This document shows, piece after piece, positions 26,516 through 36,366 of a DNA stretch of 64,000 bases (position 1 is the first letter of the stretch; every line of letters starts with the position of its first letter). Both the position numbers and the translations under genes were made by a program. The notes beneath the pieces are model-generated. The model had not been told where the DNA came from. It did no database searches and saw only the letters and a program-made list of their open reading frames with translations. This DNA is from Aeromicrobium terrae. Its GTDB lineage: Bacteria; Actinomycetota; Actinomycetes; Propionibacteriales; Nocardioidaceae. Where the stretch lies: NCBI RefSeq assembly GCF_008039565.1, contig NZ_VDUX01000001.1, forward strand, positions 1-64,000. Direction: 5' to 3'.

Positions 26516-29500
26516 TGGAGCGCTTCGACGTCCTCGGGCCGCTGCCCTCCGGCACCACCGTGCTGGAGGCCAGCGCCGGCACGGGCAAGACGTACACGGT
26601 CGGCGCGCTGGTCACCCGCTACGTCGCGGAAGGCGTGGCCACCCTCGACGAGATGCTCGTCATCACGTTCGGCCGGATGGCCAGCCAGGAGCTGCGCGAG
26701 CGCGTGCGTGAGCAGCTCTTGGAGGCTCAGCGAGCTCTGTCCGACCCCGCATCGGCCACCAGCCCGAGCGAGCTGATCACCTACCTCCGCACCGGGGACG
26801 ACGCCGAGGTCGCGGCCCGGCTCGACCGCCTGACGTCGGCGCTCGCCTCCTTCGACGCCGCCACCATCGCCACCACCCACCAGTTCTGCCAGCTCGTCCT
26901 GCGCTCGCTCGGCGTCGCCGGCGACTCCGACTCCGGCGTCGAGCTCGTGGAGGACCTCGACGAGCTCGTGGACGAGGTGGTGAACGACCTCTACGTCCGC
27001 ACCTACGCCGACGCCGACGACCCTGCACCGTTCAGCCCGCGTGAGGCGCGCGTGCTCGGCCGCGCCGCAGTGGGCGACCCTCAGGCGGCCCTCGCCCCCG
27101 AGGGCGCCGAGGCCGGCAGCGTCCAGGCCCACCGCGTCGCGTTCGCCGAGGGGGTGCGGGCCGAGGTCGAGCACCGCAAGCAGCGACGCGGCGTGCTCTC
27201 GTACGACGACCTGCTGAGCCGGCTCGCCACGGCGCTCGACGCCGACGACGCTCCCGCACGCCAGCGCATGCGGCAGCGCTGGCGCATCGTGCTCGTCGAC
27301 GAGTTCCAGGACACCGACCCGGTCCAGTGGCAGGTGCTCGACCGGGCCTTCACCGGCCACGCCACGCTCGTGCTCATCGGCGACCCCAAGCAGGCGATCT
27401 ACGGCTTCCGCGGCGGTGACGTCGTCACCTATCTCGAGGCCGCCGGCACCGCGGCCGAGTCCCGCACGCTCGCCACCAACCATCGCTCCGATGCCCCTCT
27501 CGTCGGCGCGCTGCAGGCGCTCACCCGGGGCGCCCGCCTCGGTGACGAGCGCATCACCGTCCACGAGGTCGAGGCCGCGCACGAGGGCACGCGCCTGGCC
27601 GGGATGCCGCACGAGGACCCGTTCCGCCTGCGGATCATCGCACCGGACGACACCGGCCGGTACCCCGGCATCGCGGCGCTGCGCTCGACCATCGCCGCGG
27701 ACCTTGCCGACGACGTCGCGGCGCTGCTGACGTCGGGCGCCACGTTCACCGACGCGTCCGGTCAGGCCCGTCCGGTGCAGCCGGGCGACGTCGCGATCCT
27801 GATGCGCACCCGCACCGGTGTCGACCTGTTCCGCTCGGCCCTGGCCGCGCGCGGCATCGCGAGCGTCGTCACCGGCGGCGACAGCGTGCTGCTCAGCCCG
27901 GCGGCCGAGGAGTGGCTCACGCTGCTGGAGGCGCTGGAGCGCCAGTCGTCGCGGCGGGTCCGCGCGGTCGCGCTGTCGTCGTTCGTCGGTGAGAGCCCGG
28001 CGTCCTTGGACGCGGGCGGCGAGGACCTCGCCGACACCGTCGCCGAGCAGGTCCGCCGGTGGTTGGACCTCTTCCGTGCCCGTGGCGTCGCGGCCGTGCA
28101 CGAGGCCGTCACGGCCGGGGGGCTGGCCGAGCGCGTGCTCGCGCAGCCCGGCGGCGAGCGGCACCTCACCGACCTGCACCACCTCGGCCAGATGCTGCAC
28201 GACGTCGCGCACCGAGAGCGGCTCGGCCTCCCCGCACTGCTGGAGTGGCTGCGGCGCGAGCGCCGTCGCGACCGGGGGAGCAGCGAGCGCCCCCGCCGCC
28301 TGGAGAGCGACGCCGCCGCCGTCCAGGTGGTCACCATCCACGGCAGCAAGGGCCTGCAGTACCCGGTCGTCTACCTGCCCACCCACTTCGACTGCTTCGT
28401 CCGCGACGAGGACGTCCCGCTCTTCCACCAGGGGAGCCGCCGGATGCGGTACGTCGGCGGCAAGGACCTTCCGACCGACGTCGCCGCCCAGGTCCGCGCC
28501 GAGGACGCGGCGGAGGAGCTTCGCCTCACGTATGTCGCGCTCACCCGGGCGCAGTCCCAGGTCGTGGCGTGGTGGGCCGGCAGCTACAACTCCGGGCCGT
28601 CGGGACTCACGCGGCTGCTGCTCGGCCGCGGGCCGGGCGAGAGCGACGTCCCGACGGTGGCCGACAAGCCGTCCTGGTCCGAGGCCCGAGAGCGGCTGCA
28701 GGCGTGGGAGGCGGCCGGGGCGGTCCGCGTCGAGGAGGTCGACGCGACGCCGTCGGTCGTCGTGCAGCCGACGCCGGCCGAGGTCCCAGCCCTGTCGATC
28801 AGTCGGCTCGACCGGCCCATCGACACCGACTGGCGGCGCACCTCGTACAGCGGGCTGATCCGCGCGGAGGAGGCCGTGGTCGCGCCGGTCACCGAGCCGG
28901 AGGAGCCGGGCACGGTCGACGAGGACCCGGTCGAGGAGGAGGGCCCCGTCCCCGAGCCGGAGGCCACGACTCCCGCGGAGGGTCCGGTGTCCCCGATGGC
29001 CGATCTCCCCGCGGGAGCGTCGTTCGGCTCGCTGGTGCACGCGGTCCTCGAGCACGCCGACGTCACCGTCGACGACGTCGAGGGTGAGCTGCTCCGGCAG
29101 GTCGTCGAGCAGCAGCGGTGGTGGCCGGTCGACGTGCCGGCCGAGGACCTCGCCGCCGCCCTCGTCCCGATGCAGCACACGTCGCTCGGTCCGCTCGCCG
29201 ACGGGCTGCGGCTGAGCGACCTGCCACCGTCCGACCGGCTGTCCGAGCTCGACTTCGAGGTGCCGCTGGCCGGCGGCGACCGGTCCGGCGCGCGGGCCTC
29301 GGTGCTCGGCGCCGTCGCCGACGCCGTGCGCCGCCACCTGCCGTCTGACGACCCCATGCGCGCCTACGCGGACCGGCTGGAGTCGCCGTCCCTCGGCGAG
29401 CAGGTGCTGCGCGGCTACCTCGGCGGCTCGATCGACGTCGTCCTCCGGGTGCCGCGAGGTGACGAGCACTCGTACCTCGTCGTCGACTACAAGACCAACT

Positions 29501-29826
29501 GGCTCGGCACCTCCGACGCTCAGCTGACGGCGCTCGACTACACGCCGGAGCGCATGGCGGAGGCGATGCTGCACTCGCACTACCCGCTGCAGGCGATGCT
29601 CTACTCCGTCGTGCTGCACCGGTACCTGCGCTGGCGCCAGCCCGGCTACGACCCCCAGCAGCACCTCGGCGGCATCCTCTACCTCTACGTGCGCGGCATG
29701 TGCGGGCCCGAGACGCCGGAGATCGACGGCAACCCGTGCGGCGTCTTCTCCTGGCGGCCGCCGGCGGCGCTGGTCACCGACCTGTCGAGCCTGCTCGCCG
29801 GACAGCCCGCGCAGGTGGCGTCATGA
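26515..29826 (+). CDS. recB: exodeoxyribonuclease V subunit beta (RecB)
   Basis: An 1103-residue UvrD-type helicase-nuclease. Walker A is ASAGTGKTYT at about 20-29, helicase motif II/III is VDEFQDTDPVQW, and GDPKQAIYGFRGGD and VTIHGSKGLQYPVVYLP follow. The C-terminal nuclease domain has the RecB-family motif GSIDVVLR and LVVDYKTNW, with the Asp and Lys catalytic residues. It overlaps both neighbours by a few bases, so RecC, RecB and RecD are produced together. An acidic Pro/Glu-rich linker near 795-830 joins the helicase and nuclease. Confidence 0.95.
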   Translation: MERFDVLGPLPSGTTVLEASAGTGKTYTVGALVTRYVAEGVATLDEMLVITFGRMASQELRERVREQLLEAQRALSDPASATSPSELITYLRTGDDAEVAARLDRLTSALASFDAATIATTHQFCQLVLRSLGVAGDSDSGVELVEDLDELVDEVVNDLYVRTYADADDPAPFSPREARVLGRAAVGDPQAALAPEGAEAGSVQAHRVAFAEGVRAEVEHRKQRRGVLSYDDLLSRLATALDADDAPARQRMRQRWRIVLVDEFQDTDPVQWQVLDRAFTGHATLVLIGDPKQAIYGFRGGDVVTYLEAAGTAAESRTLATNHRSDAPLVGALQALTRGARLGDERITVHEVEAAHEGTRLAGMPHEDPFRLRIIAPDDTGRYPGIAALRSTIAADLADDVAALLTSGATFTDASGQARPVQPGDVAILMRTRTGVDLFRSALAARGIASVVTGGDSVLLSPAAEEWLTLLEALERQSSRRVRAVALSSFVGESPASLDAGGEDLADTVAEQVRRWLDLFRARGVAAVHEAVTAGGLAERVLAQPGGERHLTDLHHLGQMLHDVAHRERLGLPALLEWLRRERRRDRGSSERPRRLESDAAAVQVVTIHGSKGLQYPVVYLPTHFDCFVRDEDVPLFHQGSRRMRYVGGKDLPTDVAAQVRAEDAAEELRLTYVALTRAQSQVVAWWAGSYNSGPSGLTRLLLGRGPGESDVPTVADKPSWSEARERLQAWEAAGAVRVEEVDATPSVVVQPTPAEVPALSISRLDRPIDTDWRRTSYSGLIRAEEAVVAPVTEPEEPGTVDEDPVEEEGPVPEPEATTPAEGPVSPMADLPAGASFGSLVHAVLEHADVTVDDVEGELLRQVVEQQRWWPVDVPAEDLAAALVPMQHTSLGPLADGLRLSDLPPSDRLSELDFEVPLAGGDRSGARASVLGAVADAVRRHLPSDDPMRAYADRLESPSLGEQVLRGYLGGSIDVVLRVPRGDEHSYLVVDYKTNWLGTSDAQLTALDYTPERMAEAMLHSHYPLQAMLYSVVLHRYLRWRQPGYDPQQHLGGILYLYVRGMCGPETPEIDGNPCGVFSWRPPAALVTDLSSLLAGQPAQVAS

Positions 29827-31595
29827 TCGACGACCGTCACGACCGCCGGGTCGCGCTCCGCGCCCAGGGCGTCCTGGCCACGTTCAACGCCGCCGACGTG
29901 CTCTCGGCGGCCGACGTGCACGTCGCCACCCGGCTCGCCGACGTCGTCGGGGAGTCGTCCGAGGACGTGCGCCTCGCCGTGGCCCTCGCCGTCCGCGCGG
30001 TGCGGCAGGGGTCGGTGTGCCTCGACCTCGCGCACGCCGCGGAGATCCCGCTCGACGACGAGGTCGTCCTCGACTGGCCGGAGCCGACCGCCTGGATCCG
30101 GGCCGTGGGCGCGAGCCCGCTGGTCGGTGAGGAGATCCTGCGGCTCGAGGGCTCGCGCCTCTACCTCGACCGCTACTGGCGCGAGGAGCGCGCGGTCTGC
30201 GACGACATCCTGGGCCGACTCGAGCACGACGCGCCCGTCGTCGACGCGGACGCGCTGGCCGCCGGTCTCGAGCGGCTGTTCGGCGAGGCCACCTACGCCG
30301 AGCAGCGGGCCGTCGCCGAGAGCGCCGTGCGGCGCTGGACGTCGGTGCTCACCGGCGGACCCGGCACCGGCAAGACCACCACGGTGGCCCGGCTGCTGGC
30401 CCTGGTGGCCGAGCAGCACGAGCTCGCCGACGGCGTCGCGCCGCGCATCGCCCTGTGCGCGCCCACGGCCAAGGCCGCGGCCCGGCTGCAGGACGCCACC
30501 GTCGCGGCTGCCGATCAGCTCCCGGACGAGGACCGGGCCCGGCTGGGCGACCTGCGCGCGTCCACCCTGCACCGCCTGCTCGGGTGGCGAGGCAGCAACG
30601 TCAGGTTCCGGCACGACGCGCGCCACCGGCTCCCGCACGACGTGGTCATCGTCGACGAGACCTCGATGGTGTCGCTCACGCACATGGCTCGGCTGCTGGA
30701 GGCCGTGCGCCCGGACGCCCGGCTGGTGCTGGTGGGCGACGCCGACCAGCTCGCGTCCGTCGAGGCGGGCGCCGTCCTGGCCGACCTCGTCGACGGGCTC
30801 GCCCAGCACCCGGCCGCGCCGGTGTCCCGGCTGCGCACGTCGCACCGCTTCGGCGAGGAGATCGGCGCGCTGGCCGAGCTGGTGCGATCCGGCGACGCCG
30901 AGGGCGCGGTCGACCTGCTCCGCCACGGCGGGGAGACGATCGAGCTCGTCGACCCCGAGGACCAGGCGGCCATCGAGGTGCTCCGGGTGCGGCTGCGAGA
31001 CGCCGGGATGGCCCTGCGCCGCGCGGGCGAGACCTTCGACGCGGCCGCCGCCATCGCGACGCTCGACGACCACCGCCTGCTGTGCGCCCACCGCGAGGGC
31101 CGGTTCGGCGTCCAGGGCTGGAACCGGGAGGTCGAGCGCATGGTCTCGGACGCCACCGGCGTCACGCACTACGAGACCTGGTACCCCGGCCGTCCGGTCC
31201 TCGTCACGGCCAACGACCGCGAGCTGGACGTCTACAACGGCGACGTCGGCGTCACGCTCCGCCGCCCCGACGGCGGGCTCGTCGTCGCGCTCGCTCGCGG
31301 CACGCACGAGCCGCGACTGCTCGCGCCCACCCGGCTGCCCGACGCCGACACGATGCACGCCATGACGGTGCACAAGTCGCAGGGGTCCCAGGCGCGGGAG
31401 GTCACCGTGATCATGCCGCCGCCGGACTCGCGACTGCTCACGCGCGAGCTGTTCTACACCGCCATCACCCGCGCTCAGGACCGCGTGCGCATCGTCGGCA
31501 CCGAGCAGGCCGTCCACGACGCGATCGGCCGCCAGGTGCAACGCGCGTCCGGCCTGGCCGACCGACTCCGCGGTACCGCGACCCACGGCGGCTAG
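29823..31595 (+). CDS. recD: exodeoxyribonuclease V subunit alpha (RecD)
   Basis: A 590-residue SF1B 5'-3' helicase. Walker A is LTGGPGTGKTTTVARL at about 176-191, Walker B is VVIVDETSMVS, and motif III is LVGDADQLASV. The C-terminal UvrD-like part has HAMTVHKSQGSQ and ELFYTAITRAQ. The ATG overlaps the recB stop (ATGA). The order recC-recB-recD is the usual actinobacterial order. It ends ten bases before plsC, which carries its own promoter box. Confidence 0.95.
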   Translation: MIDDRHDRRVALRAQGVLATFNAADVLSAADVHVATRLADVVGESSEDVRLAVALAVRAVRQGSVCLDLAHAAEIPLDDEVVLDWPEPTAWIRAVGASPLVGEEILRLEGSRLYLDRYWREERAVCDDILGRLEHDAPVVDADALAAGLERLFGEATYAEQRAVAESAVRRWTSVLTGGPGTGKTTTVARLLALVAEQHELADGVAPRIALCAPTAKAAARLQDATVAAADQLPDEDRARLGDLRASTLHRLLGWRGSNVRFRHDARHRLPHDVVIVDETSMVSLTHMARLLEAVRPDARLVLVGDADQLASVEAGAVLADLVDGLAQHPAAPVSRLRTSHRFGEEIGALAELVRSGDAEGAVDLLRHGGETIELVDPEDQAAIEVLRVRLRDAGMALRRAGETFDAAAAIATLDDHRLLCAHREGRFGVQGWNREVERMVSDATGVTHYETWYPGRPVLVTANDRELDVYNGDVGVTLRRPDGGLVVALARGTHEPRLLAPTRLPDADTMHAMTVHKSQGSQAREVTVIMPPPDSRLLTRELFYTAITRAQDRVRIVGTEQAVHDAIGRQVQRASGLADRLRGTATHGG

Positions 31596-31604
31596 GCTCG
31601 GCGC

Positions 31605-32396
31605 ATGGCTCGCCGCAGCTTCCTCCCACGCACCACGAGGGTCGTCGTCGCCATCCTTCGACCGCCGCTGATGGTGCTCACGAAGCGTGACTGGCAGGGC
31701 GCCGAGAAGCTGCCGCGCGACGGCGGGTACGTCCTCGCGCCGAACCACCTGTCGCATCTCGACCCGATCCTCATCTCGCACTTCATGGTCGACCACGGCG
31801 TCACGCCGCGGTTCCTGGCCAAGGACACGCTGATGACGGTCAAGGGGCTCGGCTACATCATGCGCACGGCCGAGCAGATCCCCGTCTACCGCAGCTCGGC
31901 GGGCGCTGCGGAGTCGCTGCGCGCCGCGGAGGCGGCCGTGCTGGCCGGCAACGTGGTGACCATCTATCCCGAGGGCACCATCACGCGCGACCCCGCCGCC
32001 TGGCCGATGAGCGGCCGCACCGGCGCCGTCCGCGTCGCCCTCGCCACCGGCCGCCCGCTCGTGCCGGTCATGCAGTGGGGCCCGCAGGAGATCCTCTGGC
32101 CGTACACCAAGCGGCCCAAGTTCTTCCCGCGCAAGACCATCCACGTGCGCGTCGGCGACCCCCTCGACCTGTCGGACTTCGAGGGCCAGGAGCTCACCGA
32201 GAAGGTGCTGCACGAGGCCACGGATCGCCTGATGGACACCTTGACCGCCATGATGGCCGAGGTGCGCGGGGAGCTGCCGTCGACTCCGAGGATCGACGTC
32301 CACACGCTCGGCAAGTCCAAGACCAACTACCGGCCCGAGCTCGACAGCGGCGGAGGTTCGGGGCCGCGGGCCGATGATGAGCAGAGGGAGAAGTGA
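31605..32396 (+). CDS. plsC: 1-acyl-sn-glycerol-3-phosphate acyltransferase
   Basis: A 263-residue PlsC-fold acyltransferase of phospholipid synthesis. The catalytic HX4D is NHLSHLD at about 47-53, followed by FLAKDTLM, the region VYRSSAGA, and the substrate motif YPEGTIT. A basic, hydrophobic N-terminus suggests peripheral membrane attachment. TAGGCT lies six bases before the ATG, so translation is probably leaderless and independent of recD. The stop overlaps the gpsA start, linking acyl transfer to the supply of glycerol-3-phosphate. The exact acyl acceptor is inferred. Confidence 0.92.
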   Translation: MARRSFLPRTTRVVVAILRPPLMVLTKRDWQGAEKLPRDGGYVLAPNHLSHLDPILISHFMVDHGVTPRFLAKDTLMTVKGLGYIMRTAEQIPVYRSSAGAAESLRAAEAAVLAGNVVTIYPEGTITRDPAAWPMSGRTGAVRVALATGRPLVPVMQWGPQEILWPYTKRPKFFPRKTIHVRVGDPLDLSDFEGQELTEKVLHEATDRLMDTLTAMMAEVRGELPSTPRIDVHTLGKSKTNYRPELDSGGGSGPRADDEQREK

Positions 32397-33397
32397 TGGC
32401 GATCACCACCGTGATGGGGGCCGGGTCGTGGGGCACGGCGTTCGCCATCGTGCTCGCCGACGCGGGCAACGACGTCCGGCTCTGGGGCCGGCGCGCCGAG
32501 CTCTGCGACACGATCAACGAGACCCACGAGAACGCCGACTACCTCCCGGGGATCGAGCTGCCGGACACGATCCGCGCCTTCTCCGACCCGGCCGAGGCGC
32601 TCCAGGACGCCGAGGTCGTCGTGCTTGCCGTCCCGTCGCAGCAGCTGCGCACCAACCTGGAGTCCTGGGGCTCGGCGATCGGGCCCGACGCGATCCTGGT
32701 CAGCCTGATGAAGGGCATCGAGCTCGGCACCCACTACCGGATGAGTCAGGTCATCGCCGAGCTCACCGGGGCCGGTCCCGACCGCATCGCCGTCGTCAGC
32801 GGCCCGAACCTCGCGCGCGAGATCGCGCTGCGCGAGCCGGCCGCGAGCGTCGTGGCCTGCGAGGACGTCGCCGTCGCCGAGCGGCTGCAGAAGCTGTTCC
32901 ACACCGGCTCGTTCCGTCCGTACACCAACACCGACGTCATCGGCTGTGAGCTCGGCGGCACGACGAAGAACATCATCGGCCTGGCCGTCGGCGTCTGCAT
33001 CGGCCTGGGCTTCGGCGACAACACCAAGGCGTCGGTCATCACCCGCGGGCTGGCCGAGACCGCCCGTCTCGGCGCCGCCATCGGCGCCGACCCGCAGACG
33101 TTCTCCGGACTGGCCGGCATGGGCGACCTGGTGGCCACCTGCTCGTCGCCGCTGTCCCGCAACCGCACGTTCGGCGAGAAGCTCGGTCAGGGCATGAGCG
33201 TCGACGAGGTCGCCGCCCAGACCCGCCAGATCGCCGAGGGGGTCAAGTCGTGCACGTCGGTGAGCGAGCTGGCCGCCATGCACGACGTCGAGATGCCCAT
33301 CGTCGAGCACGTGGCCGCGTTGATCGACGGACGGATGGACCCCAAGGAGCTGGTGAAGGCCCTCATCTCCCGCGAGGCCAAGCCCGAGATCCACTGA
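32396..33397 (+). CDS. gpsA: glycerol-3-phosphate dehydrogenase [NAD(P)+]
   Basis: A 333-residue soluble enzyme that makes sn-glycerol-3-phosphate from dihydroxyacetone phosphate. The nucleotide motif GAGSWGTA lies at the N-terminus, the catalytic Lys is in [17 protein letters not shown], and [14 protein letters not shown] and [11 protein letters not shown] are conserved. Two adjacent starts exist, GTG at 32393 and ATG at 32396. GGGAGAAGTG favours the ATG. It overlaps plsC by one base. Its 3' end overlaps the convergent PLP-enzyme gene by 35 bases. Confidence 0.96.
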   Translation: MAITTVMGAGSWGTAFAIVLADAGNDVRLWGRRAELCDTINETHENADYLPGIELPDTIRAFSDPAEALQDAEVVVLAVPSQQLRTNLESWGSAIGPDAILVSLMKGIELGTHYRMSQVIAELTGAGPDRIAVVSGPNLAREIALREPAASVVACEDVAVAERLQKLFHTGSFRPYTNTDVIGCELGGTTKNIIGLAVGVCIGLGFGDNTKASVITRGLAETARLGAAIGADPQTFSGLAGMGDLVATCSSPLSRNRTFGEKLGQGMSVDEVAAQTRQIAEGVKSCTSVSELAAMHDVEMPIVEHVAALIDGRMDPKELVKALISREAKPEIH

Positions 33398-34466
33398 TCC
33401 CGGTCGAGACGAGCAGCGCCTGCTCGATGTCGGCCCACAGGTCGTCGACGTCCTCGAGGCCCACGGACAGCCGGATCAGGCCCTCGGGCACCGTGGTCGG
33501 CTCCTGGGCGTGGCGACGTCGCCGCTCCCAGGTGGTCTCGACGCCGCCGAGGCTGGTGGCGTAGACCACCACCTGGCTCTGCTCGGTGGCCTTCTGGGCC
33601 GCGTCGGCGCCGCCGACGACCTCGAACGCCACCACCGTGCCGAAGCCGGGGTAGCGCGAGTACTGCACGGCGGGCGACGCGGACAACCGGCGGTGCAGCT
33701 CGGCGGCGTTGGCCTCCGCGCGGTCGAGCCGGACGTGCAAGGTGCGGATGCCGCGCGCGGCCAGCCAGCACTCCAGCGCGCCGGGGATGGCTCCCATGGT
33801 GCTCCGGCGAGCGGCGATGGCCCGGTGGGCGCGCTCGCTGTTCATCACGACGGCGCCGAGCACGACGTCGCTGTGCCCGGAGAGCAGCTTCGACGCCGAG
33901 TGCACGACGAAGTCGGCGCCCATCTGCAGCGGCCGCTGGCGCAGAGGAGTGGCGAACGTGTTGTCGACCGCCACCGCGGTGCCGGTCTGCCCGGCGGCGC
34001 GGCCGATCGCCTCGATGTCGGCGACCTCCAGCGTCGGGTTGGTGGGCGACTCCAGCCACACCAGGGCGGCGTCGGCGGCGGCTCGGTTGACCGCCTCGGT
34101 GTCAGTGATGTCGACGAGCCGCAGCTCGATCAGGCCGCGGCGTTCACGTTCGCGCAGCTGGGCGAGGGTCCCCGAGTAGGCGGTGCGCGGTGCGACCACC
34201 GCGGCTCCGGACGGCACGAGGTCGAAGACGGCCGTGGCGGCGGCGATCCCGGAGGAGAAGGCGAGTGCGTCGCCACCCTCCAGCTCGCCGAGCACGGTCT
34301 CGAAGGCATCCCAGGCCGGGTTGCCATGACGGCCGTACTCCGAGCCCGCTCCGGGCACGAGGGCACTGGCCAAGGTGATGGGTGCGTTCAGGGGCGCGCC
34401 GGGAATGCGCTCCGGACGGCCGGCACCGACGGCGATCGTCGCGGGGGAGAGGCCGAGTCCTTCCAT
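33363..34466 (-). CDS. cystathionine gamma-synthase/lyase-type PLP enzyme
   Basis: A 367-residue fold-type I enzyme of the Cys/Met metabolism family. The PLP lysine is in [14 protein letters not shown], and the family motifs [24 protein letters not shown] and [12 protein letters not shown] are intact. The family performs gamma- or beta-elimination and replacement on homoserine esters, cystathionine or methionine, and which reaction applies here is not clear. The start at 34466 begins the conserved region; a longer in-frame frame upstream enters the divergent ddl promoter. The C-terminal codons run 35 bases into gpsA on the other strand. Confidence 0.9.
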   Translation of the reverse strand: MEGLGLSPATIAVGAGRPERIPGAPLNAPITLASALVPGAGSEYGRHGNPAWDAFETVLGELEGGDALAFSSGIAAATAVFDLVPSGAAVVAPRTAYSGTLAQLRERERRGLIELRLVDITDTEAVNRAAADAALVWLESPTNPTLEVADIEAIGRAAGQTGTAVAVDNTFATPLRQRPLQMGADFVVHSASKLLSGHSDVVLGAVVMNSERAHRAIAARRSTMGAIPGALECWLAARGIRTLHVRLDRAEANAAELHRRLSASPAVQYSRYPGFGTVVAFEVVGGADAAQKATEQSQVVVYATSLGGVETTWERRRRHAQEPTTVPEGLIRLSVGLEDVDDLWADIEQALLVSTGISGSRAWPRGR

Positions 34467-34536
34467 GGGGACATTCTGCACTGCCGGTAATGTGCCCCGA
34501 AATGGGTACAGCAACGAGCACTGCATCGAGTCCCAC

Positions 34537-35601
34537 GTGAACCGCCCGGGGAGCCATCGACCTCGACTCGCCGTCGTTTTCGGCGGTCGTTCCAGTGAGC
34601 ACGGCGTCTCGTGCCTGACCGCGGCGAACGTGCTGCGGGTGATCGACACCGACCGCTACGAGGTGGTCCCGGTGGGCATCACCACGGACGGCCAGTGGGT
34701 GCGCGAGACCGCGTCGTGGTCCGACCTCCCGGCCGGCACGTTGCCGTCGGTCGATCCGGGCCTCCCGCCCTTCGGGCTGGACGAGCTGCGCGAGGTCGAC
34801 GTCGTGCTGCCGCTGCTGCACGGTCCGTGGGGCGAGGACGGCACCGTCCAGGGCCTCTTCGAGATGGCCGGCGTCCGGTACGTCGGCGCCGGCGTGCTCG
34901 CCAGCTCGGTGGCCATGGACAAGCCGTTCACCAAGACGGTGTTCGCCGCCGGGGGCCTGCCGCAGATCCCGTACGTCGCCGTGCTGCCCGGTCAGTGGGA
35001 GGACGACCGCGAGCGCGTCGTGGCTCGCGTGCAGGCGCTCGGGCTGCCGGTGTTCGTGAAGCCGGCGCGGGCCGGGTCCAGCTCCGGGGTCGCGCAGGTC
35101 GAGTCGTGGGACGACCTCGAGTCCGCCATCGAGACGGCGCGTGAGTTCGACCCCAAGGTGCTCATCGAGGCCGCGGCGCAGGGCAAGCGCGAGCTCGAGT
35201 GCGGCGTCATCCAGCAGCCCGACGGGTCACCGGTGGCCAGCGTCGTGGGCGAGATCGTCGTGAAGCCCGACAGCGCGCACGAGTTCTACGACTTCGAGGC
35301 CAAGTACCTCGACGGCACCAGCACCAACGTCGTGCCGGCCGACATCTCCGAGGTGCTGAGCGAGCGGATCCGCGGCTACGCGGTGCAGGCGTTCGAGGCC
35401 ATCGGCTGCGAGGGCCTGGCTCGCGTCGACTTCTTCCTCACCGACGGCGGCGAGCTCGTGGTCAACGAGATCAACACGATGCCGGGCTTCACGCCCTACT
35501 CGATGTTCCCGCTGCTCTGGGAGGCGAGCGGCGTGCCCTACGCCGAGCTCGTCGACCGGCTGGTGCAGCTGGCGCTCAACCGGCCGCTCGGCCTGCGCTG
35601 A
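34537..35601 (+). CDS. ddl: D-alanine--D-alanine ligase
   Basis: A 354-residue ATP-grasp enzyme that makes the D-Ala-D-Ala end of peptidoglycan precursors. LAVVFGGRSSEHGVS lies at the N-terminus, with LPLLHGPWGEDGTVQG, the ATP-binding VFVKPARAGSSSGV, and the metal site VVNEINTMPGFT. I took the GTG at 34537 because it gives the usual N-terminus; its ribosome binding site is poor. The gene diverges from the PLP enzyme across 70 bases. Confidence 0.95.
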   Translation: MNRPGSHRPRLAVVFGGRSSEHGVSCLTAANVLRVIDTDRYEVVPVGITTDGQWVRETASWSDLPAGTLPSVDPGLPPFGLDELREVDVVLPLLHGPWGEDGTVQGLFEMAGVRYVGAGVLASSVAMDKPFTKTVFAAGGLPQIPYVAVLPGQWEDDRERVVARVQALGLPVFVKPARAGSSSGVAQVESWDDLESAIETAREFDPKVLIEAAAQGKRELECGVIQQPDGSPVASVVGEIVVKPDSAHEFYDFEAKYLDGTSTNVVPADISEVLSERIRGYAVQAFEAIGCEGLARVDFFLTDGGELVVNEINTMPGFTPYSMFPLLWEASGVPYAELVDRLVQLALNRPLGLR

Positions 35602-35610
35602 CCCGGCAGA

Positions 35611-36057
35611 TCAGGCACATGCCTGGACCTCCGGGTCGTGCCGGCCGATGACCTCGGCGAGGTCGGCGAGCGCGTCGGCGGCCGGGTCGTAGTCCTTCGG
35701 CACCTCGACGCTGACGAAGTACTTCCGGCCGATGCTGGTGAACAGGTAGCCGTCCGGCGTCTTCTCGGCGAACCAGCCGACGTCGCGCACGGGGAAGCAC
35801 GGCGAGGTCGGCTTCAGGGCCTTCGGCTTCTCGACGCCGCAGCGCAGGATGATCGGCGGGTCGCCCCAGGCGGACGCGACGTGGTCGGTGACGTCGCGGG
35901 CGTCCTGGCCGGCGACCGTGCGCGGTGTGTCGGCGAGCAGCGCCTTGCAGTCGACCGACGTACCCTTCGTCGTCGGGTACTCGTCGACGTCGAGGGTGCC
36001 GCAGCCGGCGAGGACGACGGCGGCGGTCGCCAGTGTCAGAGCGAGACGACGGGGCAC
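35611..36057 (-). CDS. DUF3515-family lipoprotein
   Basis: A 148-residue lipoprotein. The signal peptide ends in the lipobox Leu-Ala-Gly-Cys19, anchoring the mature protein outside the membrane. Pairs of cysteines (SVDCKALL, LRCGVEK, SPCFPV, VQACA) could form disulfides. DUF3515 genes commonly lie near ddl and thiL in actinobacteria, as here, but no function is known. Its first 22 bases overlap the end of the upstream AsnC-type gene, so the two are one transcription unit. Confidence 0.88.
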   Translation of the reverse strand: MPRRLALTLATAAVVLAGCGTLDVDEYPTTKGTSVDCKALLADTPRTVAGQDARDVTDHVASAWGDPPIILRCGVEKPKALKPTSPCFPVRDVGWFAEKTPDGYLFTSIGRKYFVSVEVPKDYDPAADALADLAEVIGRHDPEVQACA

Positions 36058-36272
36058 GTGAGCGTGCGGGTGATGCCGGGCACGGCCTGGATGCTGGACA
36101 CCACGAGCGTGCCGAGCTCGTCCACCGTGGGGCCCTCGGCGCGCACGATGACGTCGTAGGGGCCGGTGACGTCCTCGGCGAGGGTGACGCCCTTGATCGC
36201 GGCGATCGCCCGGGCGACGTCCGCAGCCTTGCCCACCTCGGTCTGGACGAGGATGTATGCCTGCACGGTCAT
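36036..36272 (-). CDS. stand-alone Lrp/AsnC ligand-binding (RAM) domain protein
   Basis: A 78-residue protein that is only the effector-binding half of an Lrp/AsnC regulator, with no helix-turn-helix. AYILVQTEVGKAADVARAI and GVTLAEDVTGPYDVIV are typical of the RAM fold, which binds amino acids and forms rings. AAGGAG lies eight bases before the ATG. It diverges from thiL and is co-transcribed with the DUF3515 gene. Such stand-alone RAM proteins may sense amino acids or oligomerise with full-length Lrp proteins. Confidence 0.88.
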   Translation of the reverse strand: MTVQAYILVQTEVGKAADVARAIAAIKGVTLAEDVTGPYDVIVRAEGPTVDELGTLVVSSIQAVPGITRTLTCPVVSL

Positions 36273-36340
36273 CTCGGGACTCCTTCGCCGGGTGGATGTG
36301 CGGAAACCGGAGGACACGCTACCTGACTGGTCAGATGCGT

Positions 36341-36355
36341 CGCCGCGCAGCGGCG
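36341..36355 (+). promoter_or_regulatory. inverted repeats upstream of thiL
   Basis: A six-base GC stem with a three-base loop (36341-36355) lies 11 bases before the thiL start. A palindrome CTGAC-TG-GTCAG at 36323-36334 lies a little further upstream, between the divergent thiL and AsnC-domain genes. The first may affect thiL translation and the second may be an operator. Neither resembles a TPP riboswitch, whose conserved blocks are absent. Confidence 0.35.
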
Positions 36356-36366
36356 ATGATGGACAC

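Noticed and set aside
26434-29664. A 1076-codon open frame antisense to recB
   Set aside because: Composition is typical of a GC-rich shadow frame, with no domain signal, and recB on the other strand has complete helicase and nuclease motifs.
36273-36366. TPP riboswitch upstream of thiL
   Set aside because: The conserved CUGAGA and ACCUGA-type blocks and their spacing are absent; only short inverted repeats are present.
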